64,000 bases of DNA from Cordilura impudica (GCA_963682025.1 OY821522.1:29624959-29688958); one strand, 5' to 3'. Shown: positions 22,049-35,700, numbered from the stretch's first letter. Program-made: numbers and translations. Notes: generated by a model from the sequence alone, not told the origin.

Positions 22049-22893
22049 TTTTATAACGCATGTGCATAATTACGGACCATACTGTACATTAAAACAAACG
22101 AAAATTCATTGGCAAAATTTTCGTTCCTTAAATCTAATATTGCACTTGGGGTAATCTTTAAATATGTTTATCAAAAACAAAATTAATATATATATATATA
22201 TATAAACCTTCAACAAAATAAGTGTATAATTACGGACAATACTGGACATTTAGGCACGAGAACAACATGAAATATTTTTTTATGTATAATTATATATGTA
22301 TAACGTTTTTGTTTCTTATATCCTAATATTGCACGTATATTTATATCACAGATTTGTTGCTTGCCTATAATTTAATATCTTTCGCATGATAAATGCCTAT
22401 AATTTAATATCTTTCGCATGATAAATGCCTATAATTTTTCCATGCAAGATCTCAATTTCATAAATGTTGTTCCCTATCGGTTGCCGGACTCTACATTTAA
22501 GGAGTTTCTTGCATGCAATTCGTTCGTCAGTGACCGTGATATCGTTACAATGAAAACACCCTCGTCTGTTCTGAGCTGTTTGTTGCTCAATTCGACTGTT
22601 TTGTTCATCTCGCCGTAATTCCGGACTCAGATAAATGTTATTGTACCAGGTGACAAACGACTCTCAGTTCTTAATGGCATAGTTCCCCAGAACGCTTACG
22701 GAGTCGCACCAATGGCACAATGACGGTTACAGACGTAACCTGCTTAGAAACGCTGGCCCAATTGTTGAACAATTACACCGAATTTTTCATTGTAACGATA
22801 CTGATTTCACTGGCAAACCCCACCTCATCGAAAGTCAACGGTGATCTTTATGACCTCGGTACTGATACTATTTATATTTGATTATTGCAATTT
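21132..22893 (-). other. L 3' internal region, part 2, with small tandem repeats
   Basis: Between the end of L integrase (22894) and E1 I find no recognisable gene. It contains two (TA)n tracts (about 22018-22040 and 22187-22203), each opening a diverged unit of about 170 bases with a shared ATAATTACGGAC motif. A 32-base unit (CCTATAATTTAATATCTTTC...) is repeated twice and a bit at 22363-22437. A more GC-rich stretch lies at about 21590-21670. Confidence 0.5.
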
Positions 22894-23220
22894 TCAAGCC
22901 CTTATATCTTTGGCATGGAATACCCCTATAGGTCTACCCTGCATATTCTCCAGTTCGTACATATTATTGCCTATCGGTTTTAGTACCCTACATTTAATAA
23001 ATTTCTTGCAAAATTTTGCATTTATGTTTTTCCCGAAATCGCTAAATACGGTGTTGCGTCTATAAACTTCTTGACCTGGCACAAATTTGACATGACGAGC
23101 TCGTTTGTTGTACCTTTCTGAACTTTTTTCGTAGGCTTCGTGCATGTTTGCCTTAATCCTTTCCCTGATTAATTCCAGCTTTTCATTCGATTTTAAGTTA
23201 ACTATCTCGTGATCCGACAA
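22894..23220 (-). pseudogene. L integrase C-terminal tail
   Basis: The 108-codon frame has a helical Lys/Glu-rich start, ERYNKRARHVKFVPGQEVYR, then KFIKCRVLKPIGNNMYELE and GVFHAKDI. This is the chromodomain-like/GPY-type tail that follows the integrase core in Ty3/gypsy pol. It is separated from the core by a frame break near 23221-23290. Confidence 0.75.
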
Positions 23221-23242
23221 AGATATTAGTTTTCTGGCTTAT

Positions 23243-24607
23243 TTATAATCGCTTCCACTGGAAAACATGTGGAACCCAAACAACGCGAAAAATGGAGTGA
23301 ACCGATGTTCTTAATGCACACTCTATTTCGGACAGGTACATGTCCCAGTCTCGGTGATCGTCTTCCAGATATGACCTAATCGCATTCAAAACAGATTGGT
23401 TCACCCTTTCTGAAGCGTTCGACTGTCGACTATAAACAGCTGTTTTAATGTGTTGGATTTTATACGCCTCAATCATATTTTGGAAATTTTTCGAAACAAA
23501 TTGCGCACCATTATCGCTGTGGATTATTTCCGGTACGCCAAATTTATGGAATATTTCATGCACTAAAAATTTCACTACATTATTTGTTGTGGCTTCCCTC
23601 ATTGCTTTCAAAAATGTGAATTTGGTGAAATGATCCACAACGATAAAGATATAGCAATTTCCATTCTTTGACCTCGGATATTTCCCCAGGAAATCAATAT
23701 ATAGCTTTTGGAATGGTCGATCAGTCACTACTTCTTGCCCTATACTCGGCATAAGTCTTTGATTTGCCGGTTTAGATTCTTTACAAATCTGACAAGCTTT
23801 CACATATTCTTTTACTTGCTGTGTCATTCTTGGCCAATAAAAGAAACGCTTTACTCTTTCTATAGTTTTAGCTATTCCACCATGTCCGGAAGTATTTGTG
23901 TTATGAGTTTTTTCGATAATTGCTTGCGTGATGTTTGAGGGTAGCCAGAGTTTCCAGATATATTCATCTCTTTGATCTTGATCAAACACGGTTTTTTTAA
24001 ATATCAACCCATCTTCTACTTTCAAATCTGGTAGATTTTCAACATTTTCCTCTATCTTCTTTATCAGCTCCAGATATTCTTCGCTTTCGAATTCGGTAGT
24101 TTCGAAATCTAAGAAATCTTCTTTTTCTAACTCGCTGATTTCTAGATTTTGTGGCAGTCTCGACAACATATCAGCTACTACGTTTTCTGATCCTTTCCTA
24201 TGGGTTATATCGAAATTATAGGCCTGTAGCTGTAACGACCACCTTGCCAATCTTCCACTCAAGTCTTTTAATGTCATCAGCCACTGAAGGCTGGCGTGAT
24301 CGGTAACCACGGTAAGTGGCATCATCTCTACATACTGCCTAAATTTTTTTATCGCCATGACAGCTGTTAAGCATTCTTTTTCTGTCACACTGCAGTTTCA
24401 TTGACAGTTGTTTAACTTTTGTGAGTAGAATGCAATTGGGTGCTCTTCATTCTTATCATTAAGCTGATATAGCACAGCTCCAATACCATATTCTGATGCA
24501 TCACATTGTATATAAAATCTTTTAGAGAAATCTGCGTGCCTCAAAACAGGAGCCGTTGTAAGCGCTCTTTTTAATTTTTCAAACGCCTCTTTCGCTTCTG
24601 ACGTCAT
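23243..24607 (-). pseudogene. L RNase H and integrase core
   Basis: The frame 24398-24607 holds the start of RNase H (IQCDASEYGIGAVLYQ) and 23243-24388 the rest (VTDHASLQWL and ADMLSRLPQ), separated by a short frameshift at about 24390. Integrase follows with an HH/CC zinc region (HNTNTSGHGG, CQICKESKP) and a D-D-E core: LYIDFLGKYP, IIHSDNGAQF and NASERVNQSVLNAIRSYL. The order RT, RNase H, integrase is diagnostic of Ty3/gypsy. The frame drifts out of the family pattern in its last 20 codons. Confidence 0.9.
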
Positions 24608-24679
24608 TATGAATTTCTTGGATTTTTTAAGGTATCAGTCAAAGATGCTGAAATTGACGCAAAATCTTTGATGAAGCGC

Positions 24680-25332
24680 CTATACCATCCTGCAGTTCTT
24701 TGGTAGTTTTATATCCTTTATTGCCTGCACTTTTTCTGGATCTGTTCTCAACATTCCTCCGCCAATTATGAAACCCAAATATTTTAATTCTTGGAAACAG
24801 AATTTCGACTTTTTCAAACCAAAGCTAGTGCTTGAAATCACTAGCAAATCATCTAAGTATATAAAGACGTTATCTTTAAGTCTTTGCGGTATAACTCTAT
24901 CCATTAGCCTACATAGACGTTGCGCCGCGTTGCATAAACCAAATGGCATGACCCTGAATTGGTCTCCCAGCGACTGTGAATGCGGTATAAGGTTTGCTCT
25001 CGTCGTCTAATTCTATTTGCCAAAATGCGTATTTAAGATCGACGCTGCTTATAAAATACGTTTCGTCGGTACGACTCAAAATGCCATCTATATTTTGCAA
25101 TGGATATGCATCTTTAAAAGTTACTTTGTGGAGTTTCCTGGCATCAAGACAAAAACGATTTTTCCCTGGCTTCCTAACAATAGTAGTGCGATTGCTCCAC
25201 GGACTCTCGCTTTCCTCTATTACATTTAGTTTTAACATCAAATCAATCTCTTCATACGTTATCTGTTGCACTTCCGGTGATATTGGGTAATATCTGTCCT
25301 TGACCGGTACAGCGCCTTCTACCAGAGTGATT
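24680..25332 (-). pseudogene. L reverse transcriptase (internally deleted)
   Basis: The frame 24909-25271 reads RT fingers and palm (WSNRTTIVRKPGKNRFCLDARKL broken across residues 25-47, SSVDLKYAFWQIEL), and the frame 24680-24949 adds MPFGLCNA and the active site FIYLDDLLVIS. After ISSTSF the sequence jumps to GLKKSKFCF, so about 25 codons between the palm and the AN-type helix are gone. Upstream, codons to 25332 match the start of RT. The motifs are Ty3/gypsy type. The frames overlap with a shift. Confidence 0.82.
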
Positions 25333-27066
25333 TTATGTTTTCCTAATTTTTAAAAGTCGAGCTGAAGGTTTTCTAATAGAAAGTTCTGAACCAAAGATTC
25401 TCGCTCTAGCTTCCTCATAATTTTGCTGCCTTATTTCTACCGGTAAAAGATGTTTAATGTTTGCTAAATTTTTATTCGTATTTGCTAATTTTATTTTATC
25501 TATTAACCTAACATTTTCCATTCTAATCGACTCATCTGGTTCTCTTAATGTTTTGATGATGCGGGGTTCTCGGACCGACGCGGGCCCCCCGTTAATCCCA
25601 CGCCCCGTTTTGAGTTTCCCTGCTGGCAAGTTGGACACTTGGGCGTGATTACGTTAGGCTTCCCGCAGCGACAACAAAATAGCGATCTTTCCGTAGATGG
25701 ACACTCCATAAACACGTGCCCCGCCACTTTACAGTTCCAACAGACAATAGGTTGTTTTTGTTGGCTCAGACGAAAAGCTGCCACTTCTTCACACTCCTGG
25801 CTGTATTCATCAGGCCCAGGCTGATTTTCGTACTGATCACGATATATTTCGTTAATCTGTCTACTTGGTCTTATTTGTTGTTGCGTTTGCCTCATTTCTC
25901 TCCTTGGGAAATTCCGTTCAGCTTCGTTACATTCAACTCTTAGCTGCTCAACAGATGAAACATTTATGGGATAGACAATCCTTCCCACGCTCTCCTTGAC
26001 ATTACGTTTCAGTATTTTGATTATGTCATACTCCGGAATGGATTGTACCAGTTTGGCACGTAAGCGACACATGACGTGAAAGAACTGATCTATCGTTTCG
26101 TTAGGCTGTTGTTTCCTTTCCACTAGGTCTCTTATTATTTCAAAATTTGACCGAGAGGTTTGATATTGGCTCAATAAAGCTTGTTTAAGTCCAGGCCACT
26201 TAACGTAGTAATGGGTCTGAATAAATAGCCAGTACCAATCCTTTTTCGGACCAGAAACTAACAGGTGAAAATCCCTTAAAATTTCGTCAAAAGGAATTTC
26301 ATATTGAGCTTGTAAACGCTCGATTCGAAAAATGAAATCTTCTACACTCATTCGCATCGTATTGCCATCAAAATTTAGACCCCACTTGTCGATACGAATC
26401 CAAACCGGATTGCTACGATTTCCCCCGTCAGTGCTTATTGGTACCGTTCTATGAATGGGCATGCTTGGGGGTGACAATTCTAAAACTGGGTTGAAATTGA
26501 TTTTCAATTGTGAAACCTATTGGTTGATTCGAAGTCGAGGTATTTTCCCTAACTGGCATTTCGTTAGCCCTAATATCTTGTGGCGTCTGGATACCACTTT
26601 GATCGCTACCGGGTACACTCGAAACTAACACATTTTCCCTTTGTGCAGCATGAGAAACATTATTTGCAGTCGGTTGGTTTGCCAACGTAATCCTTGTCAG
26701 ATCACTGACAGCCTTAGCCAAAGCACTGATTGTTTTTCTAATATCACCCATTTCACCTTGTACCATGTTCCTCTTTCGTTGTTCTAACGACTCTTCAACC
26801 ATAACCGAAGTTGCATTTTCTTCCCAACCCGCACGGAATCCCGGGTCCAAAGGCGGATTATTAGATCTTCCCGCATTACCTGATACAATGGTCCCTGACA
26901 GATCTATAAACTGTCCTAAATCTGCGTTATTGTTGGGGTTATTCATATCTGAAATGGCTGGTTTGGATCTAGCTTGTTTGGGTTGTGTGTGTTGGACAGA
27001 CCTATTAAAATCAAATACAACCTTACGCTTTCTTACGTTTGATTGGGCTCTTGTTTCTATATTCAT
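25333..27066 (-). pseudogene. L gag (matrix-like, capsid, zinc knuckles); protease missing
   Basis: The frame 26449-27066 starts at an ATG and gives a hydrophilic N-terminal part. The frame 25545-26507 overlaps it after a frameshift and carries the capsid core (NFDGNTMRMSVEDFIFRIER, ERKQQPNETIDQFF) and two Cys motifs (CWNCKVAGHVFMECP and CCRCGKPN...CPTC). The frame 25333-25638 is a continuation in another phase (INGGPASVREPR onwards) that runs to the RT start. No D-T/S-G protease motif lies between the knuckles and RT, so the protease has been deleted. Confidence 0.82.
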
Positions 27067-28020
27067 CCCCTTTTATTGACCAGAAAACTTTTCTGATCTT
27101 TGATCATTAAATTTTAACCAAACAAAAAAATATCGGTAAGCAAAAAAAAATCACGGAGAATATGTAATATACGTATCTACTAAGAAAAATGTTTCATATA
27201 GTAATAATAAAAAAAAATAAAAAAAATAAAAATAATAAAAATAATAAAAAAAAAAAAAAAATTTATGATAATGTAATACGCACAAAAATAAATAAAAATA
27301 TAAAAAAAAAACTTTTCACATATGCATAAATAAACTTTTCTAAACTCTCAATATTTATCTATACTTATATAATTATTTAAATTAATGCTTTTATATATTT
27401 CCTTATTTCAGGGGTGGTTAATAAAAGTTGGGGTGGTGTTTGGGGTTATAATTTCTTGGACTCTCCTAAGAGCATCTCTAGATGTGTTAATCAAACAATC
27501 ATAATAAAATATATATGTATACGTAAAACTTTTCTTTTCATCTTATTCATGCTTTGGTATCCTCCTTTTCTAGGAAAACCCCAAAGGCCAGTTTTTCCAC
27601 CTTCCGATACTCGGGACCTATAAACTGTTGTTTGAGCGGTTATCGAACGGTTTGCAGACTGCTCCATGAATAAAATCTTATGCTGAAACTACAATATAAC
27701 ACAAAAATACGGAGGTAAGTGTGTACCAATAGGGTCGTGATAATCTCGATCACCTACGAACATCACTGCACTTCCTAAGAACTGGACACCTTTACTTCAA
27801 ATGTTTTACGAATTACACAGAAAAACCTTTACTTGTACACTGACTTCCCGGGAATTACCTAGAATGGCTACAAGGTTGGTAACCTTATGTAATGGAAAAC
27901 ACTTAAAAGAAAAAAGGATGGGCTATTGTACTAACTCTATTGCTTTATTATCTTGTGCATCGCTGTTTTACACAAAAAAACTTAAATATTTTGAAGCGTC
28001 TATGACGCTGAAAGTCTTCC
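27067..28020 (-). other. L 5' leader
   Basis: Untranslated leader between the primer site and gag. It has a long A-rich stretch with AATAAAA repeats (about 27205-27260). A stretch at 27590-27790 is of ordinary composition. No gene motif. Confidence 0.5.
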
Positions 28021-28032
28021 GATTGGGCGCCA
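28021..28032 (-). other. L primer-binding site, tRNA-Lys type
   Basis: On the minus strand TGGCGCCCAATC lies three bases after the LTR end. Its first ten bases match the tRNA-Lys site seen in E0. Confidence 0.65.
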
Positions 28033-28035
28033 TAT

Positions 28036-29041
28036 TGTTACGAGACCCGTTTGGCACTAGAGTGATTGGACCGACTAGCTCTCTGCGGTTTTATCAGGGT
28101 GTGCATCCATCCCTCAACACTAGTCCTAGGCTCGCACCAATAAAAAAAAAACTAACTAATAAACTAACATTTTTTACCACACATCTAGAGTGGGAGGAAG
28201 AAGTTGGCCTCCAGTCGCCCTGCCCAACCATGGTCACGTTTCATCCGAACTATAAATTCCGTGACCCCAAAAACCCGCTTGCCTTCACCACTTACCTCTT
28301 TATTAACCTACCCCTATTTAACTAATTTAACCAATCATATTTTTTTACAAATTCAATACATAATTTTTATTAATATATTCCTATATCTAACCATACCACA
28401 AAAAAAATAAACTGCTAAATTACAAATTTTTACATCTATTTTTAACTTGAAATTTGGAAGAAAAAAAAAACATATAAACGTTATAATTGATAATATTAAC
28501 CTTTAATAAAATTTTCGCTTCGGCCCTTTATCCCAAAAACTCAAAACAAAAAAAAAAAAAAATTAATTTACTTATCACTTAATAAAATTAATTTAACCAA
28601 AAAAAAAAAAAACTATATTAACAAAAAAAAAATTATGTTTACTAAAAAGCAATTTGAAAATATATAGATATTAATATGCATGTAATTGTGTACAAAAAGA
28701 AACTTTATACCAAATATTCCCGAAAATACGCCATCTTTATATTTGCGGCCATTTTTATAACAAAAAAAAATTATTTCATTTGCCGCGTTTTTATATGTTG
28801 ACGCCTACAGAAGATGGATGGCCATTCACTAGGCTTTAGCTATATATTCTGGTTCCTAATTTTGTTCTAAATTTCCACTTGGCCTGAAGGAGCTCCCTAA
28901 AACCTGTGCTGGACCACACCAAAAAAAATTATATTCTAACTTTCACTTGCGAACAATATCGATTCTTGTGTTTTTTTTTTATAAGGCCTTATTAATTTTG
29001 GCACACAAATACATTTTCACACCAAAAAAAAAAACACAAAG
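28036..29041 (-). repeat. L 5' LTR, part before E2
   Basis: TGTTACGAGACCC at 28036 starts a direct repeat of 12368-13330. It stops exactly at CACAAAG (29041), where E2 begins, and resumes at 38332. A stretch of 30-40 bases near 28510 is absent from the 3' LTR. Confidence 0.85.
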
Positions 29042-29699
29042 TGTTCAACGTTTACTCGGCCTTCCCTTTTTTTAACGTGTATAACTGGATGGCAACTACC
29101 TACAACACGGAGTTGTATTATAACGAATATTACTTCGTTGTCTTTATCTATTTTTTAACTAAGTTTCCGGGCGAGGCGGAATGGTATTTCCTTTTTTATT
29201 ATTATTCTTGATTATTCTTGCGGTGTGCCATCATCAATCATCATATTTTTCGATCGTTCATCAGCTTTTTGGAGTTCATCGAGTGACTTTCATACAAGTT
29301 TTCAACACCCATCATCCATAAGTTTTCATCCCGAGTTTAATTTCAACGTACATAAACTTTCATCCAGAAGGTTTTCATCAATCAAGATTTCATTCATCAG
29401 GATTTTGTTCGCCCAGCGGGAATCAGAATTATTTTCATCCTTCATCAACTTTCACCCAAGTTTTAAGCATCCATCCATCCATAAGATTTTCTCATCGTTC
29501 CCGTATTAATTTAATAAGACTAAATTTGGTAAATAAAATTACATATCTGGATTTTTTAAAACACCCTCTCATCAATCCTTATATTTGGAATCGGCTGACA
29601 TGTAAGTAGCTAGCAGATAAGGTTCTCATATCTGATATACCTCCCATATATTCCAACATATCTCCCTTTATAAAGTTTTAAACCCCCTAAAATTATACA
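29042..29699 (+). repeat. E2 5' LTR (658 bp)
   Basis: It matches 37675-38331 with only a handful of substitutions in the first 60 bases and near 29550-29560. A repeated CATCAATCATC/TTTTCATC theme runs through the middle. The short frame 29225-29509 recurs in both LTRs and is not a gene. Confidence 0.93.
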
Positions 29700-29713
29700 T
29701 GGTCCTTCGACAA
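29700..29713 (+). other. E2 primer-binding site, tRNA-Tyr
   Basis: TGGTCCTTCGA directly follows the LTR end and is complementary to the last 11 bases of insect tRNA-Tyr. Confidence 0.72.
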
Positions 29714-31885
29714 TTTTTTGGAACAATGAAATGGAAAATTTATAGTTGCACAAAATAAAAATTAAATCACGAATCCCAAAATTTATTAAAATCCCAAGTT
29801 TATTAAATTCCCAGTGGCAATAAATTCCCAAAAAGAGAAAATAATTAATGAAAATAGTTTCCCCATTTTTTTTTTATTACACCGGTTATTTATTGCAACA
29901 AGTACTCACTACTCTAACAAGTAGGGCCAATCGTTGTAAGCAACCATATTGGTTATTCGACAGACATTCGTTTTTTGCGATCGTTTGATGGTGTACTCTT
30001 CGTGCAAAATTATAAACATAAAGTAAAAAACTACTAGAAATGAAATTGTGTCAATTGCAGTGAAAGACAGTGACAAAAAATTATTATTCAACTAAAATAG
30101 AAAGTCGAAAAGATATTGAAACAAGAAATAAAATTTAACATACAATTCTAAAAAATACATAATTTTAAATCAAGTCTATCTTGAATTTGATTGTGATAAA
30201 TGTGAAAAAAAAAATATAATATATGACACCAGAAAAAGCAAGAAATTAGTTTTTTTTTTAAAGTTCTCGTTCATCTTCGGTGTGATTCTCTTTCAACAAT
30301 TTTCTCACATATCTAAGACGAAATATACACAAGTGCCAGCCAGGAAAATATACGGGAAAAAGATTTGGCAAATTTGTTCATGGGCGAAATATACCTGAAA
30401 CAAAACAACGCTCCTTTGAATAAAGTGTGAAAAGAACTGTGGTTTTTTTTGATAAAGTGTTCAGGAAAGGCAAAACATTAATTTATTGTAATAATAGACA
30501 CATTATCGTCATATTTTTAAATAGCATAACCTCAAACGCAACACAATATATCGCCATTGTTACTTCAGCTACGGCTACTAAAAAAAAAAAAATTTAATTT
30601 TAATTGCTTATACGAGATGTTAAAGAATAAAGTTTTCAGTGCTTATATCGTGTGACTGAAAAATTTCAGAAGGCTTGCGGAAAATTGACCTTAATATTGG
30701 AAAATATCGAGTGGCTGTAACTACTGGAAGAAGAAGAAGACATCTGCACAAACACAATTGAAACGAAACAAATAAAACCAGCGATTCCCAACCCCAAGTA
30801 AGAGCGCACATTATAAATTTTTTTTCCCTGTTTGTAAATTAACTATAAATGTAATAAAACCAAACATAAATAAATCTTTTCCAAAGTTCATTAAAAAGTG
30901 TAATAAAACGGAATTAAATTATATAAATCAGCGTTAACGTTAATAAACAAGAATTACCATCCACCCTCGTGTTTTATACAATTTACAGTCACTTTTAACA
31001 TCGTCAAATTTGTGACCAAAACTTTTACATGTGTAATGAAATTTTTGAATTTAAACCATAATTAATAAAATTGTATAAAAATTTGTAAATTATAAATCCC
31101 TATATATTTTCTCCATACAGAATAAAACAGAGGTTCCCAACCTAGAAACAAAGAAAGAAAGGTACAATCTCACGTTTTCTATAAATTTCATAGGATAACT
31201 AAACCCTTTGGTGGTAAATTCTTTGTAAACTGGTACATTACATACCCTGATATATATTCATTACGAATAAACAGAGGTACCCAACCTAAAAATATTAAAG
31301 TGCACTCTCGTGTTATAATTTACGGTCGTCTTTTCAACAAAAATTTTATGACCATAGTTATTTCCCAAACATAAACAAAGTGAAGGTTTTAAACCCAAAA
31401 CTAGAATATTAATTGGAAAAGTTTTAAACATTTTAAACATTTCTTTAAACATTTTTAAAACAACAACCAACTGGGAAAAACCTCAATCCTGGTGCTGGAC
31501 AACCACAAACTATTTAACACCCAATAAACATAAATATATTTGCAGTCATCAAAATCGCGCTTGTACAAAAATTTCCGTAAGTATTTATAATTTATAAATA
31601 CATCGCAACACACAAAGCACAAACTATTGAAAATTTTATGATCAAAATTTATACCCATCAAAATACACTAAACATCTAGAATCACACTATTACAAATATT
31701 TTCCATTCATCAAAATTTATATATATCACAATACACTACGCTAAACACATAAAACCAATTTATACAAATTTGCTTTTTATTTTTATTTATCATTTGTAAA
31801 TACAACACAATTGGAAAATCATTAATCCCATTATAAATTATTCGGTAATTGATCTCTCATCTCATTCACTGAAATTACTCTCGAT
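29714..31885 (+). other. E2 long 5' leader with possible splice donors
   Basis: This leader of over 2 kb has no sizeable plus-strand frame. It holds diverged repeats around CAGAGGTTCCCAACCTA (31130) and CAGAGGTACCCAACCTA (31271). Donor-like sites are CAAGTAAGA (GT at 30798) and CCGTAAGTAT (GT at 31577). These could pair with the acceptor at 37137 to make a subgenomic message. Confidence 0.5.
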
Positions 31886-34800
31886 ATGGCCGACCAATTC
31901 ATTTTTGACTCTGATGGCTTAGTCACGTTTTGCTCAGAGTTCGACAACACCCCCGTTGAAGAACTCACAGATTCATTATTGGAAGTAACCATATAGGATC
32001 TAAGCGAACGTTGGCGTCAAGCTCAAAAGTCATACAGGGCCCTCTGTACTATAAAAGACGAGGACGTTGACAGAGAGTTCATAGAATCCGCACTAGGTAA
32101 ATTCACTTCATGTACTACGGCATTTCACAAATGCAAAGCCAAGATTATGGATCTCCAAAAATATCTCGTTGCACCCCTCACCTCAGCGTCACTCGAAGTT
32201 AATCAAGATTCGATCCCCTTGGATCAAAGCTTCGACTGTATCAAAGTCCCACCTTGTGATACAGAGTTATTCTATGGAGGTTATGAAGAATGGCCCGCAT
32301 TTCCTGACATGTTCACAGCACTTTATATAGACCGGCCCAGAATGTCCCCAGTACAGAAACTTTACTATTTAAGGCTGAAAGTTAAGGGTCAAGCAGCCAG
32401 TATAGTAAAGAAGTATAAGCTATGCGCGGAAAATTTTGAGATCGCATGGGAAGCTCTTAGATTTCGGTATGAGAATCGCCAAATTCTGGTTGACAACCAA
32501 CTCAAAATCCTTCTCAATCTCAAGCAAATAACATCTGAAAGCAGTGAAGCCCTCCAAGATATTCAGTCGACAGTTAATGACTCCTTAGCTGCCCTAAAAT
32601 CTCAAAATATCCCAATTGACGACTGGGATCCCATAATTATTTATTTTTGTTTGACAAAGCTTCCGCACGAAACTCTATCTCTATGGGAGCAATCTCTAAA
32701 GTCACATAAAGAACTTCCTACATGGGCCCAAATGAATTCATTCTTGTCGAATAGATACGAAGTGGTTGAACGTCTTAACAGCATTCAAGGCGTTAAAACC
32801 AATTACCGTAAGAAACCGGATGCAGAAATAAACACTTTCAATACAGAAGGTTTAATTCATCATCCCTGCCGAATCTGTAACCAAGGCCATTCCCTAAAAA
32901 ATTGTCAAGAATTCAAAAATCTTGATCCCAGGTCCCGTAACGAATTCGTCTCGAAGAATAGAATCTGCCTTAACTGTCTCTCATATACATACCTCCGAAA
33001 AGATTGTACGAGCAAATATACCTGCATTCACTGTAAACTGAATCACCATTCACTATTACATTTTCCAAGCTCAAATTCTCCGGCCCAAAAAGAACAATCG
33101 CGCGATAAACATGGCCCGTTGGATAGTCGGCCAAGTACCTCGACCCAAGCACAAGCATCCGCTCATTTCTCATGTATGAGTAAGCTATCATCTGAAAACA
33201 CAGTGCTCCCCACTGCAGTAGTGAACATCGAAATTCAAGGTGAAATTTTCAACGCTCGCGCTTTTCTGGATCAAGGTTCAGAGAAAACATTTATATCAAA
33301 AAGGCTTCAACAGCGAACCATGCTCCCCACAGAGTCCAAAAATTTCCAAATTCGCGGTATTGGAGGTAATATTGTTGGCAATTCAAACTATCTGTGCAAA
33401 CTTACTCTTTTTTCACATAAATGCAATTGTAGGGTTAGTATAGAGGCTATAGTTGTTCCTAAGATAACCCGATTACTCCCTAGCTTTTCCGTTTCACGAA
33501 CAACCTTCCCGTTGGACGAGATTAAAGAGCTTGATCTAGCTGATCCAGATTTTCATTCTCCTGCTCAGGTAGACTTGCTTCTTGGCAGTAACGTGATTCC
33601 CAATCTCCTACTAGACGGTGTCAAAAATGTGTGGAAGTCCCTTTTAGCACAATCCACAATTTTTGGTTGGATCATAAGTGGCCCCGTCTCAACTGAGACA
33701 GTCTCTACTTTTTCAATAGAGGCCACTGAAATCTCTGAAGATCCGATCGGAGCACAATTGAGACTTTTTTGGGAACAAGAAGAAATTTCTCATACACGAT
33801 CAATATCGAAAGATGATGAATTTTGTGAATCCCTTTATTCTAAGACAACAACACGAAATTCCGACGGTAGATACGTTGTAAAACTTCCCTTCAAGGCCTC
33901 ATTTCCACATGATTTGCATCTCGGATCATCTCGATCTAATGCAATCTCTCAATACATTTCATCCGAAAAAACTTTGAGGGCTAAACCAGATTTATCAGAA
34001 ACCTACAGCAAAGTTTTAAATGAGTATCTCACACTCAAACATATGAAACCCACCACAAATCAAGAAAGATATTTCCCTGATTCCTATCGCTCTTTTTATT
34101 TACCCCACCACGCGGTAATAAAATCCCAGAGTCAAAGCACGAAACTGAGGGTAGTTTTTAATGCCTCAAAACGAACAAGTTCAGGCAATTCACTCAACGA
34201 TATTCTCCATATCGGCCCCACAATGCAAGCTGACTTAATGACTTTGATTTTAAATTGGCGCCTATATAAATTTGTCTTTAACGGTGATATTGAGAAAATG
34301 TATCGCCAAATTCTCGTTCACGACGATGACTCCCAATATCAACGAATTGTGTTCCGAAAAGATCCCAATGGTCCCATACAAGATTATGCATTGAATACGG
34401 TCACTTTCGGGATAAATTGCGCTCCATATTTGGCAATTAGAACTCTAATTCAATTGGCCAGTGACTCAAAAGATAAGTTCCCACAGGCTTCTTATATCTT
34501 GAGAAATGAAACTTTTGTCGATGACATATTATCTGGATCTCACGACCTTCAATCCTCTCTTGAAGCGTTATCGCAGGTAAACACTGTTCTCAAGTCAGCT
34601 GGATTTCCTCTCAAAAAAATCACCTCAAATTGTCCCGAAATTTTATCCTCTGTGCCCCAAGATGATATATTAGATACTAATTTTCTTAAATTCCAAGAAA
34701 CCAGTACCACCAAAACTATCGGTATTCAATGGAACGCCCTGTCCGACTATTTCTCATATACAGTTGAAGCTCCAGGTCCCGCTGATTCCATTACCAAGAG

Positions 34801-34948
34801 AAAAATTTTGTCCACTGTTTCCAAACTTTTCGACCCAGCTGGCTGGATCTCTCCAGCATTAATGACAGCAAAAATCTTGTTGCAGCAGCTGTGGCTCGCA
34901 GGAAATGACTGGGATGAATGTGTAAAACCCCTCACCTTAACAAAATAG
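31886..34948 (+). pseudogene. E2 gag-protease-reverse transcriptase
   Basis: An ATG at 31886 opens a frame that meets TAG at 31994 (codon 37) and is then open from 31997 to 34945. From the second ATG (32147) it is 933 codons: Bel-Pao gag core (FYGGYEEWPAFPDMF), knuckles (CRICNQGHSLKNC, CLNCL, CIHCKLNHHSLLH at about 245-305), protease with FLDQGSEKTFIS (about 375; D-Q-G instead of D-S-G), then RT with RVVFNASK, NGDIEKMYRQI and the active site ETFVDDILSG, both Asp present. FDPAGWISPA ends the polymerase part. A TAG at 34946 stops it. Confidence 0.92.
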
Positions 34949-35697
34949 AATCATTTTGTAGAAAATTTATATTCAGTTTCCCAATTGAAAATACCCCGAT
35001 GGGTTAACTTTGCCCCGAGACAATTAACCCAAGTGCACGGCTTTTGCGACGCCTCGGAAAAAGCTTATTGCGCAACTATTTATCTCCGCTTATTAAATGA
35101 GGACTCAATAACATCTCATTTATTGGTCTCAAAAGGAAAAGTAGCCTCAATAGATCCAGTCAGCCTCCCTCGGCTAGAACTCTGCGGGGCCGTTCTACTT
35201 TCTAAATTGGTGAAGAAAGTTGTATCAGCACTGCCAATTCACAACTACGAGCTCTATCTCTGGTGTGATTTATCGATAGTTTTGGGTTGGCTGGAGAAAC
35301 CTCCGTGTGCATGGAAGACATATGAAGCGAATCGAACCGCTGAAATAATCCGAAACGTAGGAAATATTTCATGGCGTCACGTTCGGTCAGCTGACAACCC
35401 TGCTGATCTTGGTTCACGGGGTTGCAGCCCTCAGGAACTTTTGAACAATTCCCTCTGGTGGCATGGGCCAACTTGGCTTCTAAAAACTCCCGAAGAATGG
35501 CCAAAGTCCATGATTGTTCACGAAAACCCCCCGAGATTAGAAAAGTTGAAGTTTTTCATATAATAGGAGAGGAATGTGATATTTTAGATCGCTTTTCAAA
35601 ATGGGACAGAGCCATTAGGGTCATCGCATTTGTTTTCAGATTTATCTCTAAAATCTCGAAAACCACAAACCCCGAAATTGGTTTTGAATCACATTAA
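34949..35697 (+). pseudogene. E2 RNase H
   Basis: In frame with the long ORF after its TAG, 34985-35563 carries RNase [35 protein letters not shown] and [11 protein letters not shown]. In the third motif the usual S after D is L. A frameshift near 35530-35565 moves the reading to the frame ending at 35697, which holds the RNase H-integrase linker (FSKWDRAIRVIAFV). In order and spacing this is normal Bel-Pao pol. Confidence 0.85.
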
Positions 35698-35700
35698 ATA

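Noticed and set aside
27801..28325. 174-codon plus-strand frame
   Set aside because: It crosses the L leader, primer site and LTR antisense to L; a chance frame.
29225..29509. 94-codon ORF present twice (also 37857-38141)
   Set aside because: Both are the same position in the two E2 LTRs, so duplication reflects the LTR, not a gene family.
30620..31661. Minus-strand short frames in the E2 leader
   Set aside because: Antisense to E2, hydrophobic or low complexity, no motif.
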